Assembly (NCBI GenBank): GCA_943787175.1
Contig: CALSLK010000008.1
Location: 1-64,000 of the forward strand
Source: an uncultured Alphaproteobacteria bacterium
GTDB lineage: Bacteria; Pseudomonadota; Alphaproteobacteria; SP197
Direction of reading: 5' to 3'
Length of the DNA: 64,000 bases
In this document: piece after piece, positions 1 through 10,732 of the stretch
Position numbering within the stretch: the stretch's first letter is position 1
Layout of the letters: each line of letters begins with the position of its first letter
Translations under genes and position numbers: made by a program
Notes under the pieces: model-generated
The model's input: the letters and a program-made list of their open reading frames with translations, nothing else
Databases searched by the model: none
Told to the model about the DNA's origin: nothing

Positions 1-2
1 CG

Positions 3-284
3 CGCGCTGAAAACCTGCTACCTGAGGCGCCAGTCTGCTGGGTCGTATGCGGCGGCGGACGCCACAATCAGACTCTGCTGAAGGCTCTTGGGGAACGGGT
101 ATCGGGAAAAGTGCAGACCGCCGAGGTGTTCGGCTGGGATGGTGATGCACTGGAAGCAGAAGCGTTTGCCTATCTGGCGGTGCGATCTCTACGCGGCTTG
201 CCGCTCAGCCTGCCGTCAACGACTGGCTGTTCCGCACCCGTCACTGGCGGAGCGCTCCATCACTCCGGGACACCCGGGGAATAG
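3..284 (+). CDS. anmK: Anhydro-N-acetylmuramic acid kinase, C-terminal part (gene starts upstream of window)
   Basis: Frame 3 reads [33 protein letters not shown]...[53 protein letters not shown], typical AnmK C-terminus ([33 protein letters not shown]). Confidence 0.85.
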   Translation, partial: RAENLLPEAPVCWVVCGGGRHNQTLLKALGERVSGKVQTAEVFGWDGDALEAEAFAYLAVRSLRGLPLSLPSTTGCSAPVTGGALHHSGTPGE

Positions 285-285
285 T

Positions 286-929
286 TCAGGCCTGGTCGCC
301 AAACCTTTCGGCGAGGTAGCCATCGATGTGGCCCTGAAGCTCGTCCATCTGTTTCTCGAAGAAGTGCCCTGCGCCTTCCACAATGCCAGCTTCACGTCGC
401 GTTCGCCTTCAGCCAAGTGTGCGGCCAGTGCCTGGACTGATGGCGCGGGGACGATATCGTCGGCTGTGCCCTGGATGATCAGGCCGTCGCAGGGGCATGG
501 GTCAAGGAAGGCAAAATCGTACTTGTTGGCCGCGGGTGCGATCAGGACGAATCCCTCGATTTCGGAGCGCGCCATGAGTGCCTTGGCGGCGATCCAGCCA
601 CCGAAGGAGAAACCTGCGATCCATACGGCACCGTGATCGGGGTTCTGGTGTTCCAGCCAATCCAGGGCCGCCAGGGCATCATCAAGCTCTCCATTGCCAT
701 CGTCATGGGTGCCCTCGCTGCCTTCAACGCCGCGAAAATTGAACCGCAGGACGGCGAATCCGGCATCGGCAAAGGCGCGGAAGAGCTTGAAAGCAACTTT
801 GTTGCTCATGGTGCCCCCGTAAAGAGGGTGTGGGTGCAATACGACAGCAATGGGCGCATTTGGCCCGTTTCCTTCGTGATAACGCGCCTCCAGATGGCCT
901 TCTGGGCCGTTCAACATGATTTCCGGCAT
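286..929 (-). pseudogene. Alpha/beta hydrolase, C-terminus frameshifted (apparent 1-nt deletion near 385)
   Basis: ORF 216..929 has HPHPLYGGTM, FNFRGVEGSEG and GFSFGG; after VKLA the frame changes, and the alternative frame gives IVEGAGHFFEKQMDELQGHIDGYLAERFGDQA* ending at 286. Confidence 0.75.
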
Positions 930-1093
930 GGGTGACGTCCTTCAGTGGGTGCTCTGTTTAACCTGATTGTGAAAATCCCTGCAGTCAGAATACTTGATTC
1001 CCTGAGTCGGACTTTCTATGTGTTCTGTGTCCGGTTTCGCGCGCTCCGCCGCCCGCGTCTCGGGTTTTCGTTCAACGCACCAGGGACACATTC

Positions 1094-1825
1094 ATGTTCA
1101 AATCGATCGGTGACGAGATCAGCTCTGTTTTTGGCCGCGATCCAGCGGTCCGCTCCAGGCTGGAGGTGGCGCTTTGTTATCCAGGCTTTCACGCTATTCT
1201 TTTCTACCGCACAGCGAACTGGCTGTGGAAACGCGACATTAAGCTGCTGGGCCGCTTCGTGTCGCATCTTGGCCGGTTTTTCACCGGCATCGAGATTCAT
1301 CCCGGCGCGACGATCGGCAAGGAGTTTTTCATCGACCACGGCATGGGTGTCGTGATTGGTGAGACTGCCGAAATTGGCAACCATGTGACGCTCTATCATG
1401 GTGTTACCCTGGGCGGGACAACCTGGAACACCGGCAAACGCCATCCCACTTTGGGGGATAACGTCGTCGTTGGTGCCGGGGCCAAGATTCTGGGCCCGCT
1501 GACGGTGGGTGATGGCGCTGCGGTTGGCTCGAACGCTGTTGTGGTTAAAGACGTGCCGCCGGGCCACACGGTCGTCGGCATCCCCGCGCGTGTGGTTGAT
1601 CACGGCAAGAAGAAGCTCGATGAAGCGCATTTCGCGGCCTATGGCACGACCACACCCGACATGCCGGACCCCGTCAGCAAGGCGATCAACGGACTGCTCG
1701 AACATATCGCCAAGCTTGATACGCGCATTGCAGATCTGGAAGGCAGTCAGAGCGACAACAACGGCAGCGTGACTGGCATAGAAAAAGACGAAGGCGACAC
1801 GTCCGAAAAACGCGCGGATTGTTGA
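1094..1825 (+). CDS. cysE: Serine O-acetyltransferase
   Basis: Left-handed beta-helix hexapeptide repeats; [41 protein letters not shown]. Confidence 0.93.
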   Translation: MFKSIGDEISSVFGRDPAVRSRLEVALCYPGFHAILFYRTANWLWKRDIKLLGRFVSHLGRFFTGIEIHPGATIGKEFFIDHGMGVVIGETAEIGNHVTLYHGVTLGGTTWNTGKRHPTLGDNVVVGAGAKILGPLTVGDGAAVGSNAVVVKDVPPGHTVVGIPARVVDHGKKKLDEAHFAAYGTTTPDMPDPVSKAINGLLEHIAKLDTRIADLEGSQSDNNGSVTGIEKDEGDTSEKRADC

Positions 1826-1832
1826 GGACGTC

Positions 1833-2285
1833 ATGAAACTTGGTTCCAAGGCGCGCTATGCCGTGATGGCCATGGTGGACCTGGCTGTTCATGGATCCGA
1901 ACGTACGGTGTCGCTGGCCGAGATTGCATCCCGTCAGGAGATTTCGCTCTCCTATCTTGAGCAGTTGTTCGCCCGATTGCGAAGGCATGATCTGGTGACC
2001 AGCGTGCGGGGGCCGGGCGGCGGATACAGGCTGGCGCGGCCGTTGGCCGAAATCGCGGTTATCGATATCGTCGAGGCCGTGGACGAGTCCATGCGTGTTA
2101 CCCGGTGCGAAGAGGGCGCTGCGCCAACGGAAGGCTGCATGAGTGATCGGAGCCGTTGTCTTACCCATGATCTCTGGGCGGAGCTTGGCGACCATATCCG
2201 CAGCTTCCTGAGCGATGTAACCCTGGAAGATGTCTGCGAGAACCGCCCATGCCCCGCCAAGGCGCGACTGCTGGCTGCGGAATAG
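1833..2285 (+). CDS. Rrf2 family transcriptional regulator (IscR-like)
   Basis: MKLGSKARYAVMAMVDLA...VRGPGGGYRLARP...C(x7)C(x7)C-type cysteine cluster; precedes cysteine desulfurases. Confidence 0.9.
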   Translation: MKLGSKARYAVMAMVDLAVHGSERTVSLAEIASRQEISLSYLEQLFARLRRHDLVTSVRGPGGGYRLARPLAEIAVIDIVEAVDESMRVTRCEEGAAPTEGCMSDRSRCLTHDLWAELGDHIRSFLSDVTLEDVCENRPCPAKARLLAAE

Positions 2286-2300
2286 AGGCGGGCAGGAGCG

Positions 2301-3398
2301 GTGAACGTTTACCTGGATCACAATGCCACGACGCATGCACGCGCCTGCGCGCGCGAGGCGGCTTTGAAGGCCATCGACCTATCGGGCAATGCGTCGTCTG
2401 TGCACGACGCTGGCCGGCGTGCAAAGGCTGTGCTTGATCGTGCGCGCGCTCAGGTTGCCAACCTGGCGGACGTGGGCTCGCGGGAAGTGGTGTTCACCTC
2501 TGGTGGCACCGAGGCCAACAATCTTGCCCTAAAGGCATTTGGTGCGATGCCCCTGCTGGTTTCAGCCATCGAGCATCCGTCGGTTCTGAATGTACGCAAG
2601 GACGCTACGATCATTCCGGTTGGACCTGATGGTTGTCTGAATCTTGATGCGCTCGAACAGCTTCTCACGGGGAATGAAGTCCCCATGTTGGTTTCGGTCA
2701 TGGCCGCCAACAACGAGACCGGCGTTATCCAACCCATCGAGGATGTCGTTTCACTGGCGCGCAAGCATGGTGCGATGGTTCACAGCGATGCGGTGCAGGC
2801 GGCTGGCAAGATCGGCAGTGCGTGGCAGCAAGCCGACCTTGTGACGCTGTCAGGCCACAAGCTGGGTGGAATTCAGGGTGCGGGTGCTTTGATCGTGCGC
2901 AAACATATCAGTCTGAAGGCCGTGATGGGTGGTGGTGGTCAGGAACTGGGCATGCGGCCTGGTACTGAAGCATTGCCTGCAATCGCTGCATTTGGCGCTG
3001 CAGCCAATGAAGCGGTGAACGACGACTTGGCCGGAGTTGCTTCCTGGCGCGATGCGCTGGAACACGAAATGTTGGCAGCCGCACCTGATGCGGTTGTCCT
3101 GGGCCGCGAGTCTGAACGCCTGGCCAATACGCTTTGCATCGCACACCCGCGCATTGATGCAGAAACCATGGTCATGAGCTTTGATCTGGCAGGTGTTGCC
3201 GTCAGCGCGGGCTCGGCCTGTTCTTCGGGCAAGATGGCGGCATCGCACGTTGCGGTGGCCATGGGGCATGATGGCCTTGCCCGCAATGCTGTTCGCCTGA
3301 GTTTGGGGTGGTCGACGACACAGGAGGATTGTCTGCGCGCTGCGGCAGTCTGGAAAGACATCGTCACGGGTTTCGAAGAACGGCACCGGGCGGCCTGA
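2301..3398 (+). CDS. Cysteine desulfurase, first tandem copy
   Basis: YLDHNATTHA, FTSGGTEANNLALK, SGHKLGGIQGAG (PLP Lys), SAGSACSSGK (catalytic Cys). Confidence 0.9.
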   Translation: MNVYLDHNATTHARACAREAALKAIDLSGNASSVHDAGRRAKAVLDRARAQVANLADVGSREVVFTSGGTEANNLALKAFGAMPLLVSAIEHPSVLNVRKDATIIPVGPDGCLNLDALEQLLTGNEVPMLVSVMAANNETGVIQPIEDVVSLARKHGAMVHSDAVQAAGKIGSAWQQADLVTLSGHKLGGIQGAGALIVRKHISLKAVMGGGGQELGMRPGTEALPAIAAFGAAANEAVNDDLAGVASWRDALEHEMLAAAPDAVVLGRESERLANTLCIAHPRIDAETMVMSFDLAGVAVSAGSACSSGKMAASHVAVAMGHDGLARNAVRLSLGWSTTQEDCLRAAAVWKDIVTGFEERHRAA

Positions 3399-4588
3399 TG
3401 ACCATGGATACTGCCAATATCAAGCTTCCGGTCTATCTGGACTATCACGCCAGCACGCCGGTCGATCCGCGTGTGCTGGAGGTCATGCTGCCGTGGTTTA
3501 CCGAAAAGTTCGGCAATCCGCACTCGTCCAGCCACAGCTTTGGCCGTGAAGCTGCCGAAGCCGTGGAAAAGGCGCGTGGGCAGGTTGCAGACCTGATTGG
3601 TGCAGACCCGCGTGAGATCATCTTCACATCGGGTGCAACCGAATCGAACAATCTGGCGATCAAGGGCGCTGCGAATTTTGAACGGCACCATCGCAACAAG
3701 CGCCGCCGGATCGTGACGCTGGTGAGTGAACATAAATGCGTGCTTGAGAGTGTCCGGGACGTCGAGCGCGAAGGGTTTGAGACGGTGTTTCTGCCTGTCG
3801 ATCAGGATGGCAGAGTTTCCATGGCCGATCTCGACCGCGTTGTGGATGATGAAACCCTGCTGGTCTCGATCATGGCTGCCAACAACGAGATTGGTGTGCT
3901 CCAGCCCCTTGAGGAGATTGGCGCGCTGACGCGTGAACGCGGAGTGCTCTTTCATACGGATGCGGCGCAGGCTGTCGGCAAGATTCCAATCGACGTCGAG
4001 GGAGCCAACATCGACCTTCTCAGCATCTCCGGCCACAAGCTTTATGGCCCCAAGGGGGTCGGTGTCCTGTTTATGCGGCGCAGGCCACGGGCACGTATCG
4101 AGCCGCTGTTCTCGGGCGGCGGTCAGGAACGCACCATCCGTTCGGGCACCCTTGCGCCACCTCTGGTCGTGGGCATCGGTGAAGCATGCGCAATCGCTGG
4201 CCAGGAACTCGAAGAAGAACGTGGGCGGCTGACCGCTTTGCGCCATCGCTTCCTGGAGCGATTCAATGCCCGTGTTGGAGGCGCTGTTCTCAACGGAAGC
4301 CTTGAGAACCGGTTACCTGGAAACATCAGCCTGCGCATCGAAGGTGTTGATGCCCTGGCTTTGATTGATCTGGCGCCGGATCTGGCGTTCTCCACAGGCT
4401 CTGCCTGCACATCGGATGTGGTGGAACCATCCCATGTTCTGCGCGCCATCGGGCTTGAGGATGGCCAGGCCGGTTCTTCCATTCGCCTTGGTCTGGGCCG
4501 TTTCACAACTGCCGACGAGGTGGATTTTGCCGTTGATCATCTGGCCGAGGCAGTGGGCCAGAGCCGCAGACAAGCGGGCGCGGCGTAA
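3398..4588 (+). CDS. Cysteine desulfurase, second tandem copy (IscS-like)
   Basis: MTMDTANIKLPVYLDYHASTPVDPRVLEVMLPWFTEKFGNPHSSSH...SGHKLYGPKGVG...STGSACTSD; ATGA overlap with upstream gene. Confidence 0.92.
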   Translation: MTMDTANIKLPVYLDYHASTPVDPRVLEVMLPWFTEKFGNPHSSSHSFGREAAEAVEKARGQVADLIGADPREIIFTSGATESNNLAIKGAANFERHHRNKRRRIVTLVSEHKCVLESVRDVEREGFETVFLPVDQDGRVSMADLDRVVDDETLLVSIMAANNEIGVLQPLEEIGALTRERGVLFHTDAAQAVGKIPIDVEGANIDLLSISGHKLYGPKGVGVLFMRRRPRARIEPLFSGGGQERTIRSGTLAPPLVVGIGEACAIAGQELEEERGRLTALRHRFLERFNARVGGAVLNGSLENRLPGNISLRIEGVDALALIDLAPDLAFSTGSACTSDVVEPSHVLRAIGLEDGQAGSSIRLGLGRFTTADEVDFAVDHLAEAVGQSRRQAGAA

Positions 4589-4682
4589 CCACAAAATCAG
4601 GCGGCAGGGATGCGACTTGCATCTGGCGGTGGACGTGCCCGCGTGATTCTGCTTAAAAGCCCGCGAGAATCAGGAGCACAGC

Positions 4683-5015
4683 ATGCCCAAGGTCACGTTT
4701 ATTCTTCGCGACGGAAACAAGCTTGAAATCGATGCGCCCGAAGGCCTGTCGATCCTGGAGCTTGCGCGCAATCACGACATCGATATCGAAGGTGCATGCG
4801 AGGGCTCGCTGGCTTGCTCGACCTGCCATGTGATTGTCGACCCTGAGGACTTCGAACGGCTTGAAGAGCCGACGGAAGACGAGGAAGACATGCTGGATCT
4901 GGCCTTTGGCCTGACAAAGACCAGCCGGTTGGGATGCCAAATCATTCTGACCGAGGAACTCGACGGTTTGACCGTTACTCTGCCCCAGGAAACCCACAAC
5001 ATGCTGGCGGGCTGA
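4683..5015 (+). CDS. fdx: 2Fe-2S ferredoxin, Isc type
   Basis: [57 protein letters not shown]...LGCQI; adrenodoxin-type cysteine pattern. Confidence 0.92.
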   Translation: MPKVTFILRDGNKLEIDAPEGLSILELARNHDIDIEGACEGSLACSTCHVIVDPEDFERLEEPTEDEEDMLDLAFGLTKTSRLGCQIILTEELDGLTVTLPQETHNMLAG

Positions 5016-5047
5016 GAACGGAACCTGAGCGGCCGGTCTCTGAAGTC

Positions 5048-6394
5048 GTGAGTACAGACCGGCACGGCGGTTGGTTGGCTGGTCCGCTCGGCGGGCTGAT
5101 TCTTCGTCCCTGGTTTGATCGTCTGGCGCTGGCCATGATGGTCAAGGGATACTTCCCGACATCACGGCTTTGGGCCGCAGCGGAAGTTGCAGGCGAAGAT
5201 CCAGATAGTTTCTTTGCAGAGGCACCGATGGCTGCCCTTGAAGGCAAGGCCCGGGACCAGCTTGTTGCCGCTCTGACGGTCGCATCAAGCGCACGTCAAT
5301 GCGCAATCGATGCTGAAGTGGCCTGGCGAGAGACCCTGTTCTCAACGAGCAGCGTAAACGACCCGGTTGAGGCCGAAACAAGAAGGCGTGCCACGAGTTT
5401 CGATAACATGGCGACACGCTCAAAGTTCCGTGCCTGGCGAGGCAGGGTTGCGCCTGTGAAATTCGATATGGTGCGGCCCGCGGCTGCAGAGGCAAGGTTC
5501 GGCCCATTTCGCGAACGTCCGCAGGATTACTTCCAGCCTTCAGAGACACCGGTCGAGGTTTCGCGCGCTTTGACGCAAAATGGGGTTACGGAGCGCTGGC
5601 TGCGGTTTGATTGCCCGCACACAGCAATCGGAGGCTCGGTCTGGGCGCATGTGTTCGAGCCGGAAGGTGGTTACGACCATACTGTTGTGATGTGCCATGG
5701 CGTGGGTATGGAGGCCGAGCTGTGGAACAACGGTTATCACATGGCCCCACCCATGGTGGCGCGCGGCCTGCGCGTCATTGAGCCCGAAGCCCCCTGGCAC
5801 AGTCGCCGCCGCCCGTTGGGCGTTCACGGTGGGGAGCCATTCATGGCCCGAGGAATCGTCGGCGCCATGGAACTGTTCGGATCACATGTTCGCGAAATTG
5901 GTGCCTTAGTCGGCTGGGCGCGGGAAACTTCGCCGGGCAGGGTTGCCGTGGGCGGCATCAGTCTGGGCGCGCTCAACAGCCAGCTTGCGGTCAATCACTG
6001 TGCAAGTTGGCCCGATGCGATGCGGCCCGATGCCGCCATGTTCGTTACCACAACCGATCGCCTGGACGAAGTCGCGATCGATGGGGCGTTCGCGAGGGGG
6101 TTCTCGGCGATGGATGCTCTGGTGCAGGCCGGGTGGGACCGCGAGAACGTTCAATCATGGATGCCCTTGATTGCGCCCGTGGGCGAGCCTGGCATTGAGC
6201 CAGACCGTATTGTCATGGCGCTGGGCACGGCAGATACCATCACGCCTTACCGTGGCGGCCGCGCATTTGCGCAGCGTTGGTGCATTCCGCCCGAGAATCT
6301 TCTCGAAAGCTGGCAGGGTCATTTCAGCAGGGCGATTGGCCTGGCACGTGATCCCGCCCCGATCGAGCGACTGTGTGCCATCCTGCGCTCTTGA
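5048..6394 (+). CDS. Alpha/beta hydrolase-fold protein
   Basis: [26 protein letters not shown] nucleophile elbow, C-terminal WQGHFS; GTG start inferred at 5048. Confidence 0.65.
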   Translation: MSTDRHGGWLAGPLGGLILRPWFDRLALAMMVKGYFPTSRLWAAAEVAGEDPDSFFAEAPMAALEGKARDQLVAALTVASSARQCAIDAEVAWRETLFSTSSVNDPVEAETRRRATSFDNMATRSKFRAWRGRVAPVKFDMVRPAAAEARFGPFRERPQDYFQPSETPVEVSRALTQNGVTERWLRFDCPHTAIGGSVWAHVFEPEGGYDHTVVMCHGVGMEAELWNNGYHMAPPMVARGLRVIEPEAPWHSRRRPLGVHGGEPFMARGIVGAMELFGSHVREIGALVGWARETSPGRVAVGGISLGALNSQLAVNHCASWPDAMRPDAAMFVTTTDRLDEVAIDGAFARGFSAMDALVQAGWDRENVQSWMPLIAPVGEPGIEPDRIVMALGTADTITPYRGGRAFAQRWCIPPENLLESWQGHFSRAIGLARDPAPIERLCAILRS

Positions 6395-6425
6395 TAACGC
6401 GCGCAACCACCCTATGTTGCGCGCC

Positions 6426-7556
6426 ATGAACTCACTCGGCATCAACAAGGCTCCAGCAGATACCCGCGTCGTCGTCGCCATGTCCGGTGGCGTCGATAGT
6501 TCGGTCGTGGCGGCTTTGCTGAAAGAGCAGGGCTACGAGACCATCGGCATCACGCTGCAGCTTTATGATCACGGGCAGGCGGTCGGGCGCCCGGGGACCT
6601 GTTGTGCCGGGGCCGATATCCAGGATGCGCGGCAGGTCTGTACGTCACTTGATATGCCTCACTATGTGCTCGATTACGAAAGCCGGTTCCGTGAGGCGGT
6701 GATGGATGACTTCGCCGATAGCTATCTTGCGGGCGAAACGCCGATCCCCTGTGTGCGATGCAATCAGAAGGTCAAGTTTGCCGACCTGCTCCAGACAGCA
6801 CGCGATCTTGGCGCTGATGCACTGGCGACCGGTCACTATGTGCGCCGGACCGATGCTGATGGCGGTGCACAGCTTCTGCGCGGAGCAGAGGAGGGACGTG
6901 ACCAGAGTTACTTCCTGTTTGCCACAACACCTGATCAGCTCGACCTGTTGCGGTTCCCCCTGGGAGCGATGACCAAGAATGAGGTGCGCGACCATGCGCG
7001 CCGCTTTGATCTGGTCGTGTCGGACAAGCCCGATAGCCAGGATATCTGCTTTGTGCCCAACGGGCGTTATGCCGACGTTGTCGCCAAGTTGCGCCCCGGT
7101 GCCATTGAGCCTGGTGAGATCGTCGATCTTGAAGGCAAGGTTCTGGCCCGGCACGACGGGGTGATCAACTTCACGGTGGGGCAGCGACGGGGTATTGGCA
7201 TTGCCGCCGCTGAACCCCTGTTTGTTGTGCGGCTGGAGCCTGAGACGCATCGTGTCGTGGTTGGCCCGCGCGAGGCTCTGATGAAAACCACACTGACCAT
7301 GCGTGAGGTGAACTGGCTTGGTGCCGACGCGATGCCCGCAGAAGGTGTTGCCTGCGAGGTCAAGCTGCGTTCCGCGCAACCGCCCCATGCTGCTCATGTG
7401 CATCCCTTGGACGACGGCCGTGCTGTGGTGGAACTGGTTGCGCCTGCGGAAGCGGTCGCGCCGGGACAAGCCTGCGTCATGTACGTTGGTGATCGCGTGC
7501 TGGGTGGTGGCTGGATCGAGCGGTCTGTCCAGGAAACCAACCGCTCTGCTGCCTGA
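6426..7556 (+). CDS. mnmA: tRNA-specific 2-thiouridylase
   Basis: [70 protein letters not shown]. Confidence 0.95.
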   Translation: MNSLGINKAPADTRVVVAMSGGVDSSVVAALLKEQGYETIGITLQLYDHGQAVGRPGTCCAGADIQDARQVCTSLDMPHYVLDYESRFREAVMDDFADSYLAGETPIPCVRCNQKVKFADLLQTARDLGADALATGHYVRRTDADGGAQLLRGAEEGRDQSYFLFATTPDQLDLLRFPLGAMTKNEVRDHARRFDLVVSDKPDSQDICFVPNGRYADVVAKLRPGAIEPGEIVDLEGKVLARHDGVINFTVGQRRGIGIAAAEPLFVVRLEPETHRVVVGPREALMKTTLTMREVNWLGADAMPAEGVACEVKLRSAQPPHAAHVHPLDDGRAVVELVAPAEAVAPGQACVMYVGDRVLGGGWIERSVQETNRSAA

Positions 7557-7633
7557 TGACGAAGTGTAGAGTTTAGGCGAACTACCAGTGATCTGCTAAA
7601 CTTCTGCGGGAATTTTCCTATGGGGGCAAAGCC

Positions 7634-8056
7634 ATGACACTGGAAGAACGCAACAAGGCGCAGATGCGCGATATCTATGATTCCTACAACAACAAGAGCA
7701 TTGACCCGATGGTTGCAGCTTCCTGCGATGATCTTGTCATGCATGAACATGCCTCGCCGACCTTGCCGTGGGGCGGGCAGTATCGCGGTGCTGATGCCAT
7801 GCAGCAGCTTGGCGAAGTGGTCGCGAGCCATCTTGAGCACAAGGAATACATCTGCGAAGACATGATCGCCCAGGGTGATGTGGTCGTTTCGTGGGGCAGA
7901 TGCACGACGCTAGACCGGGAAACCGGGTGCGAGGCATCGTTCGTCTGGATGCACCGGGTCGTGCTGCGTGATGGCAAGATGGTGGAAGGCCACGAGTTCT
8001 ATGACTCCCTGAGTCTGGGAGAGGATCTGGGCCGGGTTGCGCGCCCGAAAACCTGA
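7634..8056 (+). CDS. SnoaL-like / NTF2-fold protein
   Basis: 140 aa; YDSYNNKSIDPM...HEHASPTLPWGGQYRGADAMQQ...DMIAQGDVVVSWG. Confidence 0.6.
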   Translation: MTLEERNKAQMRDIYDSYNNKSIDPMVAASCDDLVMHEHASPTLPWGGQYRGADAMQQLGEVVASHLEHKEYICEDMIAQGDVVVSWGRCTTLDRETGCEASFVWMHRVVLRDGKMVEGHEFYDSLSLGEDLGRVARPKT

Positions 8057-8139
8057 CGGATCGGATCTTCTCCGCCCGGCGTGTCAAAGCCGCCTTGACT
8101 TGCCTCGGTCCGGCTCTTATATGCGACCGACTTCTTTCC

Positions 8140-8215
8140 GGCGGAGTAGCTCAGTTGGTAGAGCAGGGGAATCATAATCCCTTTGTCGGGGGTTCAAGTC
8201 CCTCCTCCGCTACCA
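8140..8215 (+). tRNA. tRNA-Met (CAT), elongator-like
   Basis: Cloverleaf: GGCGGAG/CTCCGCT acceptor, GCTC/GAGC D-stem, GGGGA-ATCATAA-TCCCT anticodon arm (CAT at 8173-8175), GGGGG-TTCAAGT-CCCTC T-arm, encoded CCA. Confidence 0.95.
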
Positions 8216-8221
8216 TTCAAG

Positions 8222-8256
8222 AGAGGCGCTAAATCAAGTATTTAGCGCCTCTTTTC
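8222..8256 (+). terminator. Intrinsic terminator after tRNA-Met
   Basis: 13-bp perfect stem AGAGGCGCTAAAT-CAAGT-ATTTAGCGCCTCT followed by TTTC. Confidence 0.85.
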
Positions 8257-8611
8257 TATTGGAAAACTGGCGCAATAGTGGTTCTAGCCTCCTATATCTC
8301 TGGTTGCCTGGAACGTGAGAATTGCAAGACGGTTTTCTCGCGTTGATTCTCAATCGAGCGATGCACCAGGTGATCCGTTGTTTCGTCAGGTTTTCTCAAC
8401 GCTCTTGACCTCGCCTTTGCGCGCGAACCAACCGGCCTGCTACTGCAAACTGCCATGACTTAGAAAGATCGGGTTTGGCTGAGCCGCTGCCCGCCATGGG
8501 GTAGAGGTGGGGCTGGCCAGCAGTGTGCGGCAAGAGGGCCTGGAGAGCGGGTGGCTTTAGTTTGGGTGTTCTGTCAGCTAAGCTAGCATCAAGCTAAGGA
8601 GACCTAGCGCC

Positions 8612-10363
8612 ATGCACTTCGATCCAGACCGCCCGATCCTCCCTGCCGACTTGCCCGACGGTCGCGATCTCGTTGCCGAGGGGCGGCGCCTGGGAAACGG
8701 GCTCACGATGGGTGTCAGCCTGTTGTGCCGCGAGCACGGCGTTCGCTCCGAACGCGCCTATCGACAGAAGATGCACGCCGAGGGTCGCCTAATCATGACG
8801 AGCATGAACCTGGGCATGCAGACCTGGGCCGATACCGCCGAGGCGCTGCGCTGCATTCACGATGAAACCGGCCGACGCGGTTTCCGTATCGATCGCTACA
8901 ACATGAACGCCGACCGCCGGATGGGCCTGCCGCCGGAGTTTTGGGACCAGGCGGCAAAGGAAACCGGGCCCATGCTCGAGGCGCCTGAGGACTGGCGCGC
9001 CACGGCCGAGACCGTCCCAATTCAGCCCGGCCTTGGCGACATGATGATCGGTACACCGATGTCGGTTGCCAACGCATGCCGTGCAATCCAGGCCGGCGTC
9101 AACAACGTCGGCAACATGTCGCAGTTCAACTGGCGCTATCCCGGCTGGCCGGGCGACGATGTCGAACAAATGGCCGAGATGGTCAAGGCGCTTGGCGTGA
9201 TGGCCGCGCATGTCGACAACGACGCCATGGTTTCATCCTATCTGGACGATGGCTTTTGCGCCCAATTCGAAGACTACTGCTCCTATATCGGCTGGGCCCT
9301 GTTCGAACGCACGATCGTTGACCAGCTCATCGGCGCGCGCCTTTCGATCAGCTATGGCGGTTTGACCCGCAGCCCGATCGTCAAGGCGGCCATGGTTCTG
9401 GCGCTTGAATCAATCAAGCCGGACGGCGCGATGAACGCGGCCTACTACGGTGACACGACTGCCCATACGGCTGACATCGAGTCGAACCATGCGGTCCTGG
9501 TCACCGACATGCTTTATCTGATTCTGGCGCAGTTGCGCTGCGGGAGCGACGTCCCGATTAATCCGACGCCCGTCACCGAGGCGGTCCGCGCGCCGACCTG
9601 GCAGGAGATCGTCGACGTTCACGCCATCACCCGACGTATCGCCGAACAGGCAAACGAGCTGATGGACTCGATCGACTGGTCCCATATCGAGGCACTAAGC
9701 GCGCGGCTGGTCGCAGGTGGCCGTCGCTTCCATGACAACATCATGGCGGGCTTCGCCGAGCTCGGCGTCGACATGGCTGACCCGCTTCAGGTACTTCTTG
9801 CCGCGCGCCGCATGGGGCCGCGCGAGATCGAGGCCAGATACGCCGCCGGCGACGTTCCGCGGGCCCAGGCTGACGACGTCCAGCCATTGATTCCCACCGA
9901 CACCTATCGTGACCTCGTGGCACGACGCAGCCGGGTCCATGCGACCTTCTCGGCCAGGGCCACGCCGAATACGCAGCATATCAAGCCGATCGTCGGCTCG
10001 ACCGACATTCACGGGTACGCTCTTGATCTGGTGGTCGAGGCTTTGCGCGCGCTGGATATTGAACCGATTGTGGCGGGCGTCGACGTCGATCCCGATGCCT
10101 TCGCGGAATTGGCGCAGCGGCACGGTGCCACGGCGGTACTGATATCCACGCATAACGGCATGGCGCTCGATTACGCGGAGCGTCTGCAGCGCGAATTTCA
10201 GGCGCGCGACCTTACAATTCCGATCGCCATGGGCGGCAAGCTAAACCAGGACCGTCCTGAAGCGCCGGCGCCGGTCGATGTTAGCGATGACCTGGCCCGC
10301 CTGGGCATCCATGTCTGCGACGACATCGACGGGCTGCTGGCCGCGCTCAGGATCGGCAACTAA
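8612..10363 (+). CDS. Glutamate mutase E-like barrel fused to C-terminal cobalamin-binding-like domain
   Basis: 583 aa; barrel-like N-terminal two thirds (PIQPGLGDMMIGTPMSVANACRAIQAGVNNVGNMSQF); C-terminal GSTDIHGYALDLVVEALRALDIEPIVAG...TAVLISTHNGMALDYAERL...IPIAMGGKL resembles the DxHxxG...SxL...GG B12-binding fold. Confidence 0.6.
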   Translation: MHFDPDRPILPADLPDGRDLVAEGRRLGNGLTMGVSLLCREHGVRSERAYRQKMHAEGRLIMTSMNLGMQTWADTAEALRCIHDETGRRGFRIDRYNMNADRRMGLPPEFWDQAAKETGPMLEAPEDWRATAETVPIQPGLGDMMIGTPMSVANACRAIQAGVNNVGNMSQFNWRYPGWPGDDVEQMAEMVKALGVMAAHVDNDAMVSSYLDDGFCAQFEDYCSYIGWALFERTIVDQLIGARLSISYGGLTRSPIVKAAMVLALESIKPDGAMNAAYYGDTTAHTADIESNHAVLVTDMLYLILAQLRCGSDVPINPTPVTEAVRAPTWQEIVDVHAITRRIAEQANELMDSIDWSHIEALSARLVAGGRRFHDNIMAGFAELGVDMADPLQVLLAARRMGPREIEARYAAGDVPRAQADDVQPLIPTDTYRDLVARRSRVHATFSARATPNTQHIKPIVGSTDIHGYALDLVVEALRALDIEPIVAGVDVDPDAFAELAQRHGATAVLISTHNGMALDYAERLQREFQARDLTIPIAMGGKLNQDRPEAPAPVDVSDDLARLGIHVCDDIDGLLAALRIGN

Positions 10364-10732
10364 CCCCTGGAGTGCTGCACTTCCTTCTTTGAGGGTTGCT
10401 TCACGCTGATCTGAACCAGCTTCTCCCGCGGCGTGGTCAGCGACTGTGTTCGACAAAGAAGAGCTGAACATGCCGCATCTGTCGCTGAGTGCCGTAACGA
10501 AACACAGGATTCGCTCGCACGACATTCGCTAGATCACCTGTGGAAGTTCGCGCCTGAAGCGAAGATGCCAAAACGCTCCCAAGCTACCATCAATAGCGTC
10601 CCTCCCTGGCGAACTGGAACCGGTGTTCTATTCGCCAGGGTGAGAACGACTTCGAGACGACTCTCGATGTCGATGGCCCACAGCCGATCCGTGTTCTGGT
10701 GCGTCAGCGAAGCGATCGATCCCAATGCCGGG

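Noticed and set aside
88-636. 182-aa plus-strand ORF in the supplied track
   Set aside because: It is antisense to the alpha/beta hydrolase and overlaps the real anmK frame (frame 3, ending at 284); its protein looks like nothing recognisable.
2939-4246. 435-aa minus-strand ORF across the cysteine desulfurases
   Set aside because: Antisense shadow of two clear desulfurase genes in high-GC DNA; no family signature.
8216-8611. Possible riboswitch or integration site downstream of tRNA-Met
   Set aside because: Only an intrinsic terminator is clear; I saw no integrase, no tRNA-end direct repeat and no B12-box-like consensus ahead of the cobalamin-domain gene.
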